Below are positions 25,427 to 34,399 of a stretch of 64,000 nt of DNA, piece by piece. The stretch covers positions 1-64,000 of the forward strand of contig NZ_WWCK01000006.1 in assembly GCF_009857435.1 (NCBI RefSeq), given 5' to 3'. The translations under genes were made by a program, and so were the position numbers. The notes below the pieces were generated by a model that saw only the letters and a program-made list of their open reading frames with translations, had not been told where the DNA came from and did no database searches. Origin of the DNA: Duganella rivi. GTDB lineage: Bacteria; Pseudomonadota; Gammaproteobacteria; Burkholderiales; Burkholderiaceae_D. Position 1 is the stretch's first letter, and the number at the start of each line of letters is the position of its first letter.

Positions 25427-25945
25427 ATGAACACCTTACGCAAAAGCATCCTGATCGGTTTTACGGTACTGGGCATGGCAGCCGCGCACGCCCAAGAAGC
25501 CAAGCCGATGGCCAAGCAGCACGATGCGCATCCGACCAAGGAGCAAATGCAGGCCAAGATGGCTGAGATGTACGCCAAGCGCCAGGCGCGCCTGCATGAT
25601 TTGCTGAAGCTGACCGCGCAGCAGGAATCGGCATGGGCCAGCTATCAAGCCGCGATCAAGCCGGCGGCATTTGACGGCAAGCGCCCTGAGCACAAGCCAT
25701 TCAACAAGCTGAGTTCGCCAGAACGCCTGACCTTGGCGCTAGAGATGACCAAGAAGCGCGAAGCGATGCTGGAAACCCGCCTGAAAGCTGTCACCACGTT
25801 CTACGCGCAGCTAAATCCAGCGCAGCAGACGCTGTTCGATGAGCACAGCTTCGGCGGCGAGCGTGGCGCCATGCGCGCCCGCTGGCAACATCGCGGCCAT
25901 CGCGGCGGCTGGGGCCACGAAGGCAGCCCGCGCCACGAAGGCTGA
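25427..25945 (+). CDS. Spy/CpxP-like periplasmic LTXXQ protein
   Basis: Spy/CpxP proteins are small helical periplasmic chaperones or stress sensors. The 172-residue sequence has a signal peptide (MNTLRKSILIGFTVLGMAAA, cleaved near HAQE) and two LTXXQ-type motifs (LLKLTAQQESAW and QLNPAQQTLFDEH). The C-terminal 30 residues are rich in Gly, Arg, His and Trp, which could bind metal. A GGAGG ribosome site precedes the ATG. It is divergent from the two-component genes and downstream of the 11-base repeats, so it is probably controlled by them. Its stop abuts the convergent dsbD stop. Confidence 0.82.
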   Translation: MNTLRKSILIGFTVLGMAAAHAQEAKPMAKQHDAHPTKEQMQAKMAEMYAKRQARLHDLLKLTAQQESAWASYQAAIKPAAFDGKRPEHKPFNKLSSPERLTLALEMTKKREAMLETRLKAVTTFYAQLNPAQQTLFDEHSFGGERGAMRARWQHRGHRGGWGHEGSPRHEG

Positions 25946-27883
25946 TTAGTTCAGCGCGGACAGGGATGCGGTGAATTTCGCCGCATCCTGGAAGCCGATC
26001 ACGCGGGCGTTGGCGATTTCCTTGCCTTGCTTGTCGAACAGGATGATGCCCGGCGGGCCGAACAGGCCGAAACGTTTCAGCATGGCCTTGTCGTCGGCAT
26101 CGTTGGCGGTGACGTCGACTTGCAGCAGCACGCTGTTGGCCAACTTGGCGCGGACTTGCGGATCGACAAAGGTCAGCTTTTCCATTTCCTTGCAGGACAC
26201 GCACCAATCGGCGTAGAAGTCGAGCATGGCGGTTTTGCCGCCGGTTTGGGCCAGCACGGCATCCAGTTGTTCGACGGTTTTGATGCGCTGGAAGGCCAGC
26301 GGTGCTTCGTGTGCTGCCTTGCCGGTCAAATGCGCCAGCGGCGCCAGCGGATCGCGGCCACCGCTGACCACGCCCACCAGTTGCGCTACGCCCAGCACGG
26401 CGACGATCACGCCAACCGATTTGGCCACCCACTGGCCGGAATTCATCAGCAGATACATGCCGTAGCCGACGAACAGCGCGGCCCAGCCCATCATCTGCAC
26501 GGCGCCCGGCAGCACTGGCGAGACCAGCCACCAGCCGACGGCCAGCATCAGCACGCCGAAGAAGCGCTTCACGGAATCCATCCACATGCCGGCTTTCGGC
26601 AGCAGTGCGCCGGCCGAGACGCCGACCAGAATCAACGGCACGCTCATGCCGACCGCCATTGCAAACAGCGCGCTGCCACCGATGACGATGTCGCGCGATT
26701 GGCTGATGTAGACCAGCGCGGCAGCCAGCGGCGCCGCCACGCATGGGCCGACGATCAGCGCGGAGATGGCGCCCATGACAAACACGCCGGCCAGTTTGCC
26801 GGAGGCTTGCTGGTTGGAGACGGTACTCAGTTTGTTTTGCAGAGCGGCTGGGACTTGCAGCTCGTAGAAGCCGAACATGGACAGGGACAACAGCGCCATC
26901 AACAGGGCGAAGGCGCCCAGTACCCATGGGTTTTGCAGGGCGCTGGCCAAGCCTTCGCCGGCCAGACCGGCCGCTACGCCAAGCGCAGTGTAGACCAGGG
27001 CCATGCCGAGTGCGTAGGTGACGGACAGGATCAGGCCTCGGCTGCGGCTGCTCTGCGCGCCTTCGCCAACGATGATCGAGGACAGGATGGGCACCATCGG
27101 CAGCACGCAGGGCGTGAAGGAGAGGCCCAAGCCCAGCAAGGCGAACAACGGCAGGATGACCAGGAGTTTGCCGCTTTTTAAGGCGGCTTCCAGGCGGCCG
27201 GATTCGTTGGCTGGTGCGGGAGCCGTGGTCACGGCTGGGGCCGGCGGGGCGATGTCGGTTGCGGTTGGATTCGGCACCGTGTAGATTTTCACGCCGGGCG
27301 CGGCTGGTGCTGCCTTGCCGCCGTCGACGCCAAAGCTGACTGCGCCTTGGCCGGCTGCGGCCGCTGGCGCGGCAGCCGCCACGCTGCCTGCCGCCGCAAC
27401 AGTTGCGCCGCCCGAGCCCGCTGCGGGCGCCGTTGGCGCGGCTGCGGCAGGCACCGGCACCGCGCCGCTACCGGTCAGCGATGCCTTGTAATCTTGTGGT
27501 GCGTAGCACAGGCCTTTCTCCGAGCAGCCCTGCCCGCTCACCAACAGCGTGAACGCACCGTTCACTTCCACCGGAATCGTAATGGTCACGCCCTTGCGAT
27601 ACGTCTCCACGTCCTTGGCAAAGGTTTCGTCGTAATGCACTTTGCCCGGCGGGATTTGCGGCGCACCCAGCTTGGCGCCCTGCGCGCTGAATTTGAAGCG
27701 CTCGCGGTACATATAGTAGCCGTCGGCAATCTGGAAGGTCACGGCCGCGGTATGTCCATCCACCATGCGCGCCGAAAACTTGAATGCCTCGGACGGATCA
27801 AGGAAATCCTCCGCGCGGGCGGGCTGCGACAAGAGCGCGATCAGCGCCAGCAGCGGCGCGATAAAACGGACAAATCGGGACAT
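25946..27883 (-). CDS. dsbD: Thiol:disulfide interchange protein DsbD
   Basis: DsbD moves electrons from cytoplasmic thioredoxin to periplasmic disulfide isomerases and cytochrome c maturation. All three redox parts are present in the 645 residues: an alpha domain with Cys120 and Cys126 (CSEKGLC), a membrane beta domain with FTPCVLPM and IVGPCVAAPL cysteines, and a C-terminal thioredoxin-like domain with DWC561VSC564K. Residues about 143-228 form a long Ala/Pro-rich linker, more extended than in E. coli. A signal peptide starts the protein. It may serve the System II pathway encoded elsewhere in this window. Confidence 0.95.
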   Translation of the reverse strand: MSRFVRFIAPLLALIALLSQPARAEDFLDPSEAFKFSARMVDGHTAAVTFQIADGYYMYRERFKFSAQGAKLGAPQIPPGKVHYDETFAKDVETYRKGVTITIPVEVNGAFTLLVSGQGCSEKGLCYAPQDYKASLTGSGAVPVPAAAAPTAPAAGSGGATVAAAGSVAAAAPAAAAGQGAVSFGVDGGKAAPAAPGVKIYTVPNPTATDIAPPAPAVTTAPAPANESGRLEAALKSGKLLVILPLFALLGLGLSFTPCVLPMVPILSSIIVGEGAQSSRSRGLILSVTYALGMALVYTALGVAAGLAGEGLASALQNPWVLGAFALLMALLSLSMFGFYELQVPAALQNKLSTVSNQQASGKLAGVFVMGAISALIVGPCVAAPLAAALVYISQSRDIVIGGSALFAMAVGMSVPLILVGVSAGALLPKAGMWMDSVKRFFGVLMLAVGWWLVSPVLPGAVQMMGWAALFVGYGMYLLMNSGQWVAKSVGVIVAVLGVAQLVGVVSGGRDPLAPLAHLTGKAAHEAPLAFQRIKTVEQLDAVLAQTGGKTAMLDFYADWCVSCKEMEKLTFVDPQVRAKLANSVLLQVDVTANDADDKAMLKRFGLFGPPGIILFDKQGKEIANARVIGFQDAAKFTASLSALN

Positions 27884-28051
27884 GAAAATCTTCTCTCAGG
27901 GGGACTGGTCATTGGAGCAACAGGCATAGTACACCGAGCGCGTTTTTCCCGCCTGAGCGAGGGCTTAAACCGCGATGGCAAAAACACGGGGTGCGCAAGA
28001 TGAATTTCCTTTGACGCTGATCTCCAGTCCTAAACAGCACCCCAAAACGAA

Positions 28052-28081
28052 AGGGTCAGACCCCGTACGGGGTCTGACCCT
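28052..28081. repeat. 30-base perfect palindrome, REP-like element
   Basis: A perfect inverted repeat centred on GTAC, with arms containing GGGTCAGACCCC. It stands alone in the gap between dsbD and the Flp pilin gene. Its form is that of a repetitive extragenic palindrome; whether it recurs in this genome cannot be seen from one window. There is no T-tract. Confidence 0.5.
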
Positions 28082-28163
28082 GGCCGCAGCGGTGTGCGGG
28101 TTGGGGTGGTGCCGCGCGCTTTCAAAGCAATAAGCAGCGTCACCCCCGCCATGCTCACTTCGA

Positions 28164-28331
28164 TTACGACGATTTGATCAGGCCGGAGATGTAGGTCAGC
28201 GAAGCGGTAATTTTCGGGCCCAGGATTGCCAGGCCAGCGGTGATGGCGGCGGCGATGGCGGCGGCCATCAGGGCATATTCGATAGCGGTGATGCCGTCTT
28301 CGTTGGCGATGAAGTTTTTGACTGCGTTCAT
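28164..28331 (-). CDS. Flp-family type IVb pilin
   Basis: A 55-residue Flp/Fap-type pilin. It has a short charged leader (MNAVKNFIANEDG), then ITAIEYALMAAAIAAA, with the Glu-Tyr pair typical of Flp pilins, and a long hydrophobic helix ending GLIKSS. A CGAGG ribosome site sits 6 bases before the ATG. Flp pilins are processed by a TadV-type peptidase and assembled by the Tad machinery. No tad or cpa gene is present nearby, so this copy stands alone. Confidence 0.88.
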   Translation of the reverse strand: MNAVKNFIANEDGITAIEYALMAAAIAAAITAGLAILGPKITASLTYISGLIKSS

Positions 28332-28562
28332 GATAGACCTCGTTTAAGTTGATTGAGTGGACGATTTACTGCTCAACTAAAACGGGGTTCAGGTTTTAGG
28401 TACTGCGTTTGCTGCCGATGAAAGACATTCTACGCACCGCCGCACCGCCTGCCATCGGACAAACGTCACTTCATCGCGTGACATTTGTCATGCCTAGCGC
28501 AGTCCAGGCGCCGGGGTTTTATGCGACACTCGGCGTTTTCACCGCCACTGGAGCAAGCCCCT

Positions 28563-30218
28563 ATGTCCTCTTTCCGTCCCCTGCTGTTTTCCGCCCTCGC
28601 GCTCAGCACCCTGCCCGCCTTGGCGCAAGCGCCGGCCAAGGCTTTGAACGCAATCTCGTCCAAGGATCTGCTGGAACACATCAAAACGCTGGCATCCGAC
28701 GAGTTTGAAGGCCGCGCGCCCGGCACCGCCGGCGAGACCAAGTCGGTGGCTTACATTCAGCAGGAATTCAAGAAACTGGGCCTGAAACCGGGCAACCCCG
28801 ACGGTTCGTGGGTGCAGGCGGTGCCGATGCGCGGCCAGAAACCGACGCCAAGCTTCAGCTACACCATCGGCGGCCAGACCGTGGCGCTGAATTTCCCTAA
28901 CGACTACGTTGCCCATTCGACCAGCCAGCCGGCCACGGTCAACGTCAATAGCTCGGAAATCGTGTTTGTCGGCTACGGCGTGCAGGCGCCGGAATACGGC
29001 TGGGACGATTACAAGGGCGTCGACGTGCGCGGCAAGACCATTTTGATGCTGATTAACGACCCGGCGATTCCCGATCCGAACAATCCAGCCGAACTCGATC
29101 CGGCCATGTTCAAGGGCAAGGCCATGACCTACTACGGCCGCTGGACTTACAAATACGAAATCGCTGCCAAGCTGGGCGCGGCCGCCGCCATTATCATTCA
29201 TGAAACGAAACCGGCCGCCTACCCGTGGGACGTGGTGCGCAGCGGCGGCGTGGCCGAACACTTCGACCTGCTGCACTCCGGCGATGACCCCGATGCGCCG
29301 ACCGTACCGGGCTGGATTCAGCTGGACAAAGCCAAGGCCATGATGAGCGCCGCTGGCTACGATTTCGACACGCTGAAAAAACAGGCACTGACCAAGGACT
29401 TCCGTCCGGTCAGCCTGAAAGGCACGGCTGATTTTAAAGTCGAGAATATCGCCCGCACGGTGAATTCCAAAAACGTGGTGGCGAAGATTGAAGGCAGCGA
29501 TCCTAAGCTGAAAAATGAATATGTGATTTACAGCGCCCACTGGGATCACCTGGGCGTCGACCCGGGCAGCAAAAACATTTATCACGGCGCACTGGATAAC
29601 GCGTCCGGCGTAGCGGCGCTAATGGAATTGGCCAAAGCTTATAAAACTCTGCCGAAAGCGCCCAAACGCTCGATTCTGTTTATTGCCACGACCGCGGAAG
29701 AAAAAGGCCTGCTCGGCGCCAAATATTATGCTGCGCATCCGCTCTACCCGCTTAAACAAACCGTCGCCAACATTAACATCGATGGTATTAACGCCTGGGG
29801 AAAAACCGCGCAAATTGAAAACGTCACCTCCGGCCATTCCAGCATCGACGGCTTGCTGGAGAAATACGCCAAATCGCAGGGCAGATTAATGGAAAAAGAT
29901 TCGCGCTCCGAATTGGGTAGTTTCTACCGCGCCGACCAGCTGGAATTTGCCCGTGCCGGCGTGCCGGTTTTATATACCAAAGCCCGTAGCCGCTATTTGG
30001 ACAAGCCTGAGAACTACGCGCGTGAAGTCGTGGATAATTATTTCACCCACGATTATCACCAGCCGACCGATAGTTTCCGTAATGATTGGGATTTCAGCGG
30101 CGGCGTGCAGGATATCCAGCTGCTATTCCAAGTCGGACTGGATATTGCTCAAGGCGTGACGCCAACGTGGAATGCCGGCTCCGAGTTCAAGGCCGCAGGC
30201 GACCGCCGATTGAAGTAA
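28563..30218 (+). CDS. Secreted M28-family zinc peptidase
   Basis: A 551-residue exported aminopeptidase-like enzyme. After the signal peptide (MSSFRPLLFSALALSTLPA, cleaved near LAQA) comes an N-terminal segment with HIKTLASDEFEGRAPGT, then a PA-type insert (VFVGYGVQAPEYGWDDY). The M28 catalytic core has the zinc ligands in SAHWDHLG, LDNASGVAA and TTAEEKGLLGA, and later in THDYHQPTD. The start at 28563 is preceded by GGAG. It lies 34 bases from the convergent PepSY gene. Substrate peptide preference cannot be read. Confidence 0.9.
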   Translation: MSSFRPLLFSALALSTLPALAQAPAKALNAISSKDLLEHIKTLASDEFEGRAPGTAGETKSVAYIQQEFKKLGLKPGNPDGSWVQAVPMRGQKPTPSFSYTIGGQTVALNFPNDYVAHSTSQPATVNVNSSEIVFVGYGVQAPEYGWDDYKGVDVRGKTILMLINDPAIPDPNNPAELDPAMFKGKAMTYYGRWTYKYEIAAKLGAAAAIIIHETKPAAYPWDVVRSGGVAEHFDLLHSGDDPDAPTVPGWIQLDKAKAMMSAAGYDFDTLKKQALTKDFRPVSLKGTADFKVENIARTVNSKNVVAKIEGSDPKLKNEYVIYSAHWDHLGVDPGSKNIYHGALDNASGVAALMELAKAYKTLPKAPKRSILFIATTAEEKGLLGAKYYAAHPLYPLKQTVANINIDGINAWGKTAQIENVTSGHSSIDGLLEKYAKSQGRLMEKDSRSELGSFYRADQLEFARAGVPVLYTKARSRYLDKPENYAREVVDNYFTHDYHQPTDSFRNDWDFSGGVQDIQLLFQVGLDIAQGVTPTWNAGSEFKAAGDRRLK

Positions 30219-30252
30219 GTCAGACTCAAAAATAGCTAGTACATGCCAATTT

Positions 30253-31482
30253 TTAGCATGCTACGGCACGGCGTTCCGCAGCAACCACGCGGGACGCCCG
30301 CTTGCGCCACCAGATGATGACCCCGGTCACGCTCAGCATGGCCACCACCACGCCCATGAAGGAAATCAGGATGCGGCCCGGCAAACCGAGAATGCGGCCG
30401 GAATGCAGAGGGAATTGCGCCTGCACGAAAATATCCGCAGCAGTACCTTTCCAAGGCAAACGCTGACCCAGTAATTTACCGGCGCCGTCGTAATACAGAT
30501 ATGCCGGGCCAACGCCACCAGCACCATGATCATCGCCGGGTTTATAGAAACTCACGCCATAAACGTCAAAAGCGCTGGTATAAAACACGCTGCCGACCGG
30601 TTCGGACCATTTACGCTGCTCCGCTTCTTTCGCAGCCGTTTCAATTACCTGCGCATAGCCAACTGTTGGTGCATATGGCTTATGAATATCGGCCATAGCA
30701 CGGGTATCAAACGGCGTTGGCGTGACTTTGGAAATCTTGCTCATTACCGGATAAAAGATTTCGCTGTAAAGATTCAGCGAGAAAGCGGTGAAGGCCAGAA
30801 TAAACAGCAATATCCACGTCCATAAACTAAATGCGCGATGCAAATCGAAATTCAGTTTATTGCTGCCACTGGTCCAGCGGACTTTCCAAGCCGGTTTCCA
30901 ACGTTGCAGCCATGGTTTGCTAGCGCCCTGGCGGCGCAATGGCAGGGTGAGATAAAAACCGACGAAACTATCGATTACCCAGATAATCGCAATCCCGCCC
31001 ATCAACCATAATCCCCAGCGGTCGATGCCCCACATTTCTGGAATATGCAGGGTGTAATGCAGGCGATATAAGAAGGATACAAACGTCTCCTTGGTAATCG
31101 GCCAAACGGCGCCCCATTCCCGCTTGCCCAATTCCGCCCCACTTACCGGATCGACGAAGACCTGGTTGAAGCCCGGCTCATACAATTTCTGCGTAGCCGG
31201 GTTCACGCGCGGCGACACGCCAAAGGCAATCGCCTCGCCCGGCTGCACTTGCAGGGGCATAAACGATACCTGCACATGCGGATAGCGCGCCTCCAGTTGT
31301 TGCACCAATGCCAAGGTCGGCTGCGGTGTGCCCGGCGTATGGGCTTCCATCAGGTGCGGGTTGAGCAGGTCGTCCAGCTCGTGATCCCAAGAAATGATGG
31401 CACCGGTCACGCCGCTGATAAACAGGAAACCGGCGGTCAGCAGGCCGAGGTAGCGGTGTACCAAAGTCCAGAAGGCGCGCAT
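30253..31482 (-). CDS. PepSY-associated membrane protein, putative iron reductase/uptake accessory
   Basis: A 409-residue PepSY_TM (PiuB-like) inner-membrane protein. The N-terminal helix carries the family opening (FWTLVHRYLGLLTAGFLF), PepSY-type periplasmic segments lie between four helices, and the last helix ends VTGVIIWWRKRASR. Family members often accompany siderophore receptors and are thought to reduce ferric siderophores. It starts 12 bases after the stop of the siderophore receptor, so the two are an operon under the Fur box at 33738. Role is inferred from context. Confidence 0.88.
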   Translation of the reverse strand: MRAFWTLVHRYLGLLTAGFLFISGVTGAIISWDHELDDLLNPHLMEAHTPGTPQPTLALVQQLEARYPHVQVSFMPLQVQPGEAIAFGVSPRVNPATQKLYEPGFNQVFVDPVSGAELGKREWGAVWPITKETFVSFLYRLHYTLHIPEMWGIDRWGLWLMGGIAIIWVIDSFVGFYLTLPLRRQGASKPWLQRWKPAWKVRWTSGSNKLNFDLHRAFSLWTWILLFILAFTAFSLNLYSEIFYPVMSKISKVTPTPFDTRAMADIHKPYAPTVGYAQVIETAAKEAEQRKWSEPVGSVFYTSAFDVYGVSFYKPGDDHGAGGVGPAYLYYDGAGKLLGQRLPWKGTAADIFVQAQFPLHSGRILGLPGRILISFMGVVVAMLSVTGVIIWWRKRASRVVAAERRAVAC

Positions 31483-31494
31483 ATCCAGTCCTTA

Positions 31495-33702
31495 TTAGAA
31501 CTTGTACTTCAGGCTCAGCGACGTGCTACGCGGTGCGGCGTAGGTGATCGCGCCGTAGGCAGCAAACATGCCGAAGTGCGTTTTGTCGGTCACGTTGTTG
31601 ATGTTCAGCTGGGCCGACAGCTTGTCGCTGATTTCGTAGCGCGCCATCAGGTTCACCAGCGCGAACGAGTCTTGCTCGATCAGGCCGCCGTTGGCTTTGA
31701 CCGCCGCTGCCGGCGCAGCTGGATCGACCGTGTAGGTACGGCTTTCCCAGTTGACGCCGCCGCCCACGGTCAGCTTGCTCAGTGCGCCCGGCAGCTGGTA
31801 GCTGGTGAATACGCGGAACAATGCGCGAGGATAGACGCTGTTGAAGTCTGCGCCGGTGGCATCCTTGGCGCGGAAGCGGCTGTAGCCGGCGGTAGCATTC
31901 CAGCCGCGCGCCAGTTCGCCGTTCAGCTCAAACTCGAAGCCACGGCTGGTTGAGCCCTTGGTACCAACGTAGTAGGCTTCCGGCAGCAGCGGGCCGGTGC
32001 CGTCGCGGTCAACCAGGCCGCCGGCTTGGCCGAGGTTGTCCTGCTTGATGTCGAATACGGCCAGCGAGGCGTTGACGCGGCCATCCAGATATTCGCTCTT
32101 AATGCCGACTTCTTTGGCCTTACCTTCGATAGGATCGAGGATCTTGCCGCCAAAATCTTTCAGGTTTTGCGGCAGGAAGATGCTGGTGTAGCTGCCGTAG
32201 ACCGAGTAGGTTTCGTTCAGATCGTAGACGATGCCGGCATATGGCGTTACTTCGTTGTTGTTCTTCACAACGTAGGCTGGGCTCCACAGGCCGTGGCCGG
32301 TTTGCTCAAAGTTGGTGACGCGCGCGCCCAAGGTGACTTTCAGCGGGTCAATAATCGAGAAACGGGCCATGCCGTACAGCGCTTCTTGCTTGGTCGTGCT
32401 TTCTTCATAGAAGGTCGCCGCGCCCCACTTCGGCGTTGGGAAGGTGGCGCCGTTCCAGTTGTTGAAGTTGCCTACGTCCGAGCTGGCGTTGCCGAAGTCG
32501 GCGGCGCGGCTGTCCGAGTTGAAGTCGCGCTTGGAGTGCATGTAGCCAAAAGCCGCCTCATGCTTGCGGCCGAACAGCTGGAACGGGCCGTTCAGTTGCA
32601 GGTTGACGTCGTCTTGCTTGGTGCGGGTGACGTAGGAGCCGGCAAACGAGGACATGCCGAGGCCGGTTACGCGGTCAGGCACGCCCGACAGGTACAGCAG
32701 GTGGGAATCGCCCTTGCGGTCGCCACGGGCGAGGTAGGCACGCGCCTTCCAGCCGTTGTCGAAGGTGTGCTCCAGATTGACGTAGCCGTTGTTGTACGAA
32801 GTTTCCCAGTCCGACCAGCTGGCCGAGGTGGTTTTCGAGACGTCCCAGTTGGTTTTGCTGCCGTCGGTGTACCAGAACGGCAGGCCGCCCCACATCGGCG
32901 CTTTTGGATCGGTTTCCTGGCGGCTGAAGCCGACTGCCAGCAGGGTTTGCGGGGTCAGGTCCGCTTCCAGGGTGGCGAAAATGGTTTTGTTCTTGGATTC
33001 GGCCAGGTCGATCCAGCTGTCGCGCTGGTTGTAGTCGGCCACCACGCGGCCGCGTACCGTGCCTGCCGCGTTCAGCGGAGTCGAGACGTCGATCTGGGCG
33101 CGGCGCTCGTTCCAGGTGCCGATGCCGATCTCGGCCGAGCCGGTCAGCACTTTGCTGGTGGCGCGCTTGTGCACCATGTTGATGGCGGCCGACGGGTTGC
33201 CGGCGCCGGTGGTCAGGCCGGTAGCGCCGCGCACCACTTCCACGCGGTCGTAGATGGCCAGCGAACTGGCCACTTCGCCCGAGCTCCACGACTGTTCCCA
33301 AGTGGTTGGAATGCCGTCGATGATCAGGTTGGTGATGTCGAAGCCGCGCGCGGTGAAGCCGGCGCGGTTGGTTTCGTACTGGTTGACGGAGATGCCGATG
33401 ACGTTGTTGACCACGTCGGTGACGGTAGTCAGGCCCTGGTCTTCAATGCGCTGCTGGGTCATAACGGACACCGACTGCGGCGTGTCGCGCAGCGACATGT
33501 CGAGCGGCGTGGCGGTGCGTGCCTTGCCGGTGGTGTAGGAACCGCTGCCTTCGGTGGTGTCGCTCAGCTTTTGCGCCGACACTTGCACCGACGGTAGTAC
33601 GGTGGCGGCCTGCTCGGCGCCGCCGCTCTGGGCCTGCGCCAGCAACGGCAGAGTCAGGCTGACCAGTACCGCCAGCGGTTTCATTTTGAATTGCTTGTTC
33701 AT
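31495..33702 (-). CDS. TonB-dependent siderophore receptor
   Basis: A 735-residue outer-membrane receptor of the siderophore class. It has a signal peptide (MNKQFKMKPLAVLVSLTLP, ending AQAQS), then a plug with MSLRDTPQSVSVMTQQRIED, GFTARGFDITNLIIDGIP and VEVVRGATGLTTGAGNPSA, typical of FpvA/FhuE-like receptors. The C-terminus is a beta strand ending in Phe (STSLSLKYKF). ATG 33702 follows GGGGAA. A strong Fur-like site lies upstream. The specific siderophore cannot be read. Confidence 0.94.
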   Translation of the reverse strand: MNKQFKMKPLAVLVSLTLPLLAQAQSGGAEQAATVLPSVQVSAQKLSDTTEGSGSYTTGKARTATPLDMSLRDTPQSVSVMTQQRIEDQGLTTVTDVVNNVIGISVNQYETNRAGFTARGFDITNLIIDGIPTTWEQSWSSGEVASSLAIYDRVEVVRGATGLTTGAGNPSAAINMVHKRATSKVLTGSAEIGIGTWNERRAQIDVSTPLNAAGTVRGRVVADYNQRDSWIDLAESKNKTIFATLEADLTPQTLLAVGFSRQETDPKAPMWGGLPFWYTDGSKTNWDVSKTTSASWSDWETSYNNGYVNLEHTFDNGWKARAYLARGDRKGDSHLLYLSGVPDRVTGLGMSSFAGSYVTRTKQDDVNLQLNGPFQLFGRKHEAAFGYMHSKRDFNSDSRAADFGNASSDVGNFNNWNGATFPTPKWGAATFYEESTTKQEALYGMARFSIIDPLKVTLGARVTNFEQTGHGLWSPAYVVKNNNEVTPYAGIVYDLNETYSVYGSYTSIFLPQNLKDFGGKILDPIEGKAKEVGIKSEYLDGRVNASLAVFDIKQDNLGQAGGLVDRDGTGPLLPEAYYVGTKGSTSRGFEFELNGELARGWNATAGYSRFRAKDATGADFNSVYPRALFRVFTSYQLPGALSKLTVGGGVNWESRTYTVDPAAPAAAVKANGGLIEQDSFALVNLMARYEISDKLSAQLNINNVTDKTHFGMFAAYGAITYAAPRSTSLSLKYKF

Positions 33703-33737
33703 TGCTTCCCCAGTAGTTATTTGCACATCGAAACACG

Positions 33738-33757
33738 AATGATAACGATTCTCATTA
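33738..33757 (-). promoter_or_regulatory. Fur box upstream of the siderophore receptor
   Basis: AATGATAACGATTCTCATTA closely matches the Fur consensus built from GATAAT repeats. It is about 36 bases upstream of the receptor start, so iron repression of the receptor and PepSY gene is expected. Confidence 0.8.
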
Positions 33758-33786
33758 CAAAGTCAATCCTCTACTGCAAGCGGGCG

Positions 33787-33816
33787 AAAAAAAAGCCAGA
33801 CTAGGTCTGGCTTTTT
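33787..33816 (-). terminator. Terminator of the alpha ribosomal operon
   Basis: AAAAGCCAGAC pairs with GTCTGGCTTTT around a TAG loop and, on the minus strand, is followed by eight T. It lies 22 bases after the rplQ stop. The symmetric A/T flanks make it work in both directions, protecting the siderophore operon control region. Confidence 0.88.
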
Positions 33817-33837
33817 AGTACTGCTGACAACGGCTAA

Positions 33838-34233
33838 TTACTCAGCGGTTGGTGCATCTTCGATTGCGGTGACTTCTGGACGATCCAGCAGCTCAACGTA
33901 AGCCATTGGAGCGTTGTCGCCAACGCGGAAACCCATCTTCAGGATACGCAGGTAGCCGCCGTTACGTGCAGCGTAGCGTGGGCCCAGTTCCGAGAACAGT
34001 TTGCCTACGATTTCGCGGTCGCGCAGACGGGCAAATGCCAGACGCTTGTTAGCCAGGGTGTCGGTCTTGCCCAGGGTCAGGATAGGCTCAACAACGCGGC
34101 GCAGTTCTTTCGCTTTTGGCAGCGTGGTTTTGATCGCTTCGTGACGCAGCAGCGAAACGGTCATGTTGCGCAGCATAGCCAGACGGTGGGACGAGGTACG
34201 GTTCAGTTTACGGAGGCCGTGACGGTGACGCAT
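33838..34233 (-). CDS. rplQ: 50S ribosomal protein L17
   Basis: L17 (131 residues) sits near the peptide exit tunnel of the large subunit. The conserved start MRHRHGLRKLNRTSSHR places the initiator at 34233, behind AAGGAAG, and the core LLRHEAIKTTLPKAKELR is typical. It is the last gene of the alpha operon, about 170 bases after rpoA, and is followed by a strong terminator. Confidence 0.97.
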   Translation of the reverse strand: MRHRHGLRKLNRTSSHRLAMLRNMTVSLLRHEAIKTTLPKAKELRRVVEPILTLGKTDTLANKRLAFARLRDREIVGKLFSELGPRYAARNGGYLRILKMGFRVGDNAPMAYVELLDRPEVTAIEDAPTAE

Positions 34234-34361
34234 GGTACTTCCTTTCAATGATGTTTAAATCCGAGCTCTTCGATCGTCTATGACGCGGGCCGGTTTAAGT
34301 GATAAACGCCCGAGGCAACATGCCACGGGCGGTACTGCTAATCAGTTGGTAACAGAGCAGA

Positions 34362-34378
34362 ACATCGCGAAGCGATGT
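34362..34378. other. Small perfect hairpin between rpoA and rplQ
   Basis: ACATCGC-GAA-GCGATGT is a perfect 7-base stem with a GAA loop in the 166-base rpoA-rplQ gap. Flanking GTAACA and TGTTAC sequences could extend it into a larger folded region. It has no T-tract; an mRNA processing or stability element is possible. Confidence 0.4.
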
Positions 34379-34399
34379 CCAGCGCTGTCACCCAATTTG

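Noticed and set aside
28409..28708. Extra small frame before the M28 peptidase
   Set aside because: It runs into the peptidase coding region in another frame and lacks a ribosome site; the peptidase signal peptide at 28563 explains the start.
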